Part shown: in pieces, positions 5,413-7,509 of the stretch
Position numbering within the stretch: position 1 is the first letter of the stretch
Layout of the letters: the number at the start of each line of letters is the position of its first letter
DNA from: Rubrobacter sp.
Lineage (GTDB): Bacteria > Actinomycetota > Rubrobacteria > Rubrobacterales > Rubrobacteraceae
Direction: 5' to 3'
Length of the DNA: 7,509 nt
Assembly: GCA_013815575.1 (NCBI GenBank)
Contig: JACDFX010000068.1
Location: 1-7,509, forward strand
The notes under the pieces: generated by a model
What the model was told of the DNA's origin: nothing
The model's input: only the letters and a program-made list of their open reading frames with translations
The model's database searches: none
Made by a program: the position numbers and the translations under genes

Positions 5413-6200
5413 GTCGCAGGCTTTGCAGTATCGCCCTGGTCTCGCTACTCGTCTTCGCGGGTTGCGGCAGCGCGGGTGGCGCAGAAGACAACAAAAGCAT
5501 GACGGCCCTCGTCGCGGCCAACATGACCGACGCCATGAACGCGCTGATGGCTGAGTACGAGAAGCAGAACGAGGGTACCGACCTCGAGGCGAGCTACGAC
5601 GGGACACAGATCCTGTACACCCAGATCGAGCAGGGCGTCGAGGCGGACCTCTTCCTCTCCGCGGACCTGGACTTCGCAGAGCAAGCCAGGGAGGAAGATT
5701 ACACGGGTTCCTTCGAGCCCGTCTCCCAGACGCGCGAGATCATCATCGTTCCAAAGGGCAACCCGGCCGGTATCGAGTCGCTCGAAGATCTGGGTACGAA
5801 GGAGGTCGAGCTCGTTATCGGGGTGGGCAACGTTCCAATCGGCAAGTACACGCGCCAGGTGTTCGAGAACGCCGAGCAGGACTACGGGTCGGATTTCACG
5901 GAGAGAGTCACGGAGAACGTTGTCTCGGAAGAGACGAACACGAAGGAAGTGACCCAGAAAGCCGCCACGGGCGAGGCGGGGGCGGCCGTCGTCTACGTGA
6001 GCGACGTCACGCCAAGCGTCGCCGAGAAGGTGGAACGGGTCGAGATCCCGAACGAGTACAACGTGCCGGCGCGAAACTACGCCGCCGTTCTCAAGCGGTC
6101 GGAAAATCCCGAGTTGACCCGAGACTTTCTCGACTTCATGCTCTCTCCGGAAGGGCAGGAGATCATCCAAAATTTCAAGTACGAGCCGGTCGACGGGTAG
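5409..6200 (+). CDS. modA: Molybdate/tungstate-type ABC transporter substrate-binding lipoprotein ModA
   Basis: A 263-residue solute receptor. Seen: signal peptide MSRRLCSIALVSLLVFAGC with a lipobox (VFAGC), so Cys19 would be lipid-modified and the protein anchored outside the membrane. The mature part follows the ModA pattern: LVAANMTDAMNALMAEYEKQ (34-53), YDGTQILYTQIEQGVEADLFLSAD (63-86), VGNVPIGKYTRQVF (139-152), AAVVYVSDV (192-200) and the C-terminal FLDFMLSPEGQEIIQ helix. By my alignment to E. coli ModA, ligand residues Ser12, Ser39, Ala125 and Tyr170 correspond to Asn39, Thr66, Ile144 and Tyr196, so the tyrosine is kept while both serines are replaced. This places it among divergent ModA proteins; it could favour tungstate or another tetrahedral anion. 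It is the third transporter gene, overlapping the ATPase gene by 4 nt, with the TSUP gene 6 bp downstream. Confidence 0.9.
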   Translation: MSRRLCSIALVSLLVFAGCGSAGGAEDNKSMTALVAANMTDAMNALMAEYEKQNEGTDLEASYDGTQILYTQIEQGVEADLFLSADLDFAEQAREEDYTGSFEPVSQTREIIIVPKGNPAGIESLEDLGTKEVELVIGVGNVPIGKYTRQVFENAEQDYGSDFTERVTENVVSEETNTKEVTQKAATGEAGAAVVYVSDVTPSVAEKVERVEIPNEYNVPARNYAAVLKRSENPELTRDFLDFMLSPEGQEIIQNFKYEPVDG

Positions 6201-6206
6201 GCGGAC

Positions 6207-7211
6207 TTGCACTTTCCGGTTTCGGGCGTCGACTCAAACCCGCTCATCCTGCTGCTGGCGGCGTTCGCGATCTCTCTGGTGACGGCGCCGGCCGGGATCT
6301 CGGGTGCTTTCCTGCTGCTTCCCTTCCAGGTCAGCGTTCTGGGCTTCACCGGCCCGGCCGTCAGCCCGACGAACCTCATCTACAACGTCGTGGCCACCCC
6401 GGGCGGAATATGGAGCTTCGTCAAGGAGCGGCGCATGGTCTGGCCGCTGGTCTGGGTAATAGCGCTCGGAACGCTCCCCGGGGTGTTCATTGGAGCAACC
6501 TTGCGGACCACTTATCTCTCCGATCCTCGCGCCTTCAAGGCGTTCGTCGGGCTGGTGCTGCTCTACCTGGGATCGAGGCTTCTTTACACGGCGGTCGCGC
6601 GCCTCATCGAGGACCGGCGAGACCTTGCCCGCGGCAGGACCGATGAACCCGCAAACGGAACTTACAACGAACCTCTGGTTGGGGTATCGAGGGCCTTTCG
6701 CGGGGGAGACACGGTGAGGCCGGGCGCGGTTTCATTGACGAGGATAGAGTACGAATTCGGTGGCGGATACTTCTCCTTCGCCACCGCGCCCGTCTTTTTT
6801 TTGGCCCTCGGGGTTGGCGTGATCGGCGGCGTTTACGGGATCGGGGGCGGGTCCGTCATAGCCCCTTTCCTCGTGACCGTCCTGGGACTACCCGTGTACA
6901 CCGTCGCGGGGGCAGCCCTTATGGGCACCCTCCTGACCTCCATCGCCGGCGTCGCGTGCTTTCAGGCACTGGCCGCAACCGGCATCGGAGCGCAGAGCAT
7001 GGTCGCCCCCGATTGGTCGTTGGGCCTGATTCTGGGGGCCGGCGGTCTCGTGGGGTCCTACGTCGGGGCCCGCACGCAAAAGTTCCTGCCCGAAACCCTG
7101 ATAAGGCTTGCCTTGGGAGCCTTGATCACTCTCCTGTCGCTCGGCTACCTGGCCGACTCTTCGGGCATCGCGTTCGTCGAAACACGCCTCTTAGAAAGGA
7201 CGGATCTTTGA
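6207..7211 (+). CDS. TauE/SafE (TSUP) family membrane transporter
   Basis: A 334-residue integral membrane protein of the family that moves sulfite, sulfonates and related organosulfur anions. Seen: two homologous halves of four or so helices, each with a family motif near its first helix, PAGISGAFLLLPF (28-40) and VYGIGGGSVIAPF (209-221). Hydrophobic stretches lie at about 11-26, 30-48, 78-98, 110-130, 192-212, 215-230, 231-255, 270-290 and 297-315. The halves are joined by an unusually long hydrophilic loop, about 133-188, rich in Arg, Asp and Glu. The TTG start has a modest GGGTAGGCGG upstream and no better in-frame alternative before the first helix. It begins 6 bp after modA, so it is part of the same operon. 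This suggests export of a competing or toxic oxyanion, or import of a sulfur source; direction and substrate are not shown by the sequence. A T8 run lies inside the gene at 6795-6802. Confidence 0.88.
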   Translation: MHFPVSGVDSNPLILLLAAFAISLVTAPAGISGAFLLLPFQVSVLGFTGPAVSPTNLIYNVVATPGGIWSFVKERRMVWPLVWVIALGTLPGVFIGATLRTTYLSDPRAFKAFVGLVLLYLGSRLLYTAVARLIEDRRDLARGRTDEPANGTYNEPLVGVSRAFRGGDTVRPGAVSLTRIEYEFGGGYFSFATAPVFFLALGVGVIGGVYGIGGGSVIAPFLVTVLGLPVYTVAGAALMGTLLTSIAGVACFQALAATGIGAQSMVAPDWSLGLILGAGGLVGSYVGARTQKFLPETLIRLALGALITLLSLGYLADSSGIAFVETRLLERTDL

Positions 7212-7272
7212 TCTATGAACGTGCGGCGGTCGTAAAATCCAAAACTCTCTCGGAAGAAGGGATCTCTCTTTG

Positions 7273-7509
7273 ATGCTAAAACACCTGGTAATCGTGGCGC
7301 TCGTCCTGTTCCTCGCCGGTTGCGGTGGGGGTAGTGGAGGTGGCGGGGGTGGTTCGGCCTCCGGCGACGAACCGTTGCGGGTAGGCCTGATCCCCAACGA
7401 GAACCCCGAAGAGGTCGAAGCAGAGTATCAGCCCCTCGAAGATTACCTCAAGAAGGAGCTCGGACGCGAGGTCGAGCTCTCGGTGCCGACGACCTACAAC
7501 GCCGTGGTC
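7273..7509 (+). CDS. PhnD-like ABC transporter substrate-binding lipoprotein, N-terminal part (gene continues beyond window)
   Basis: The first 79 residues of a second extracytoplasmic receptor. Seen: signal peptide MLKHLVIVALVLFLAGC with lipobox LAGC (Cys17 the lipid anchor), a flexible Gly/Ser linker (about residues 18-31), then PLRVGLIPNENPEEVEAEYQ and PLEDYLKKELGREVELSVPT. This is the typical opening of the phosphate/phosphonate/phosphite receptor class (PhnD/PtxB-like: RVGLIP..NP......Y.PL..YL...LG..VEL.V...Y). The gene begins 61 bp after the TSUP gene, which may mean read-through or its own promoter. Either ATG 7273 or the in-frame TTG immediately before it (7270) could be the start: GAAGAAGGG at 7253-7261 is 11 nt from ATG and 8 nt from TTG. 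Partner permease and ATPase genes would be expected further on. The true ligand is unknown; PhnD-like receptors are diverse. Confidence 0.85.
   Translation, partial: MLKHLVIVALVLFLAGCGGGSGGGGGGSASGDEPLRVGLIPNENPEEVEAEYQPLEDYLKKELGREVELSVPTTYNAVV

Noticed and set aside
5445..6212. Open frame of 255 codons on the minus strand opposite modA
   Set aside because: Antisense shadow of a confidently recognised gene, with low-complexity Arg/Leu/Val composition and no motif.
7212..7272. Terminator or promoter in the gap between the TSUP and PhnD-like genes
   Set aside because: No stable hairpin with a T-run and no convincing -10/-35 pair is visible; only a purine-rich ribosome site near the next start.

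Overview
This window is GC-rich and densely packed bacterial chromosome. It makes heavy use of TTG and GTG start codons: four of the eight clear gene starts are TTG and one is GTG. It also has lipoprotein-type solute receptors. Together these suggest a high-GC Gram-positive, and the style resembles a Rubrobacter-like actinobacterium. That placement is an impression from sequence style, not a proven assignment.

Left part, all on the minus strand. The window opens inside a radical SAM enzyme gene (1-402, 3' end outside). About 145 bp upstream of it is a gene-free stretch with a perfect 8-bp inverted repeat and four ATACG motifs about one helical turn apart, which is a good candidate operator. 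Next comes a leftward pair: a class I SAM-dependent methyltransferase (547-1359) and a methylthioadenosine/purine nucleoside phosphorylase family enzyme (1383-2192). The base-recognition position of the phosphorylase carries Asn, which points to 6-oxopurine (methylthioinosine-like) substrates. Directly upstream of the phosphorylase is a decayed N-terminal remnant of mtnA (methylthioribose-1-phosphate isomerase), with a frameshift, a missing internal segment and no C-terminal catalytic part.

Middle and right part, all on the plus strand. After an AT-rich regulatory stretch with a textbook LysR-type T-N11-A dyad, a compact operon begins. It encodes a LysR-family regulator (2621-3496), molybdate-type ABC permease ModB (3528-4382), ATPase ModC (4387-5412), lipoprotein receptor ModA (5409-6200) and a TauE/SafE (TSUP) membrane transporter (6207-7211). 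After a 61-bp gap comes the start of a PhnD-like lipoprotein receptor (7273 to the window end). Spacings of 31, 4, -4 and 6 bp indicate one transcript.

As a system, the right part looks like a self-regulated oxyanion locus. A LysR regulator takes the place of the usual ModE. A ModBCA importer takes up molybdate or tungstate. A TSUP carrier probably moves a sulfur-containing anion, and a second ABC receptor of the phosphonate/phosphite class follows. The left part is a sulfur-nucleoside salvage remnant plus a methyltransferase and a radical SAM enzyme; no direct functional link to the transporter is visible.
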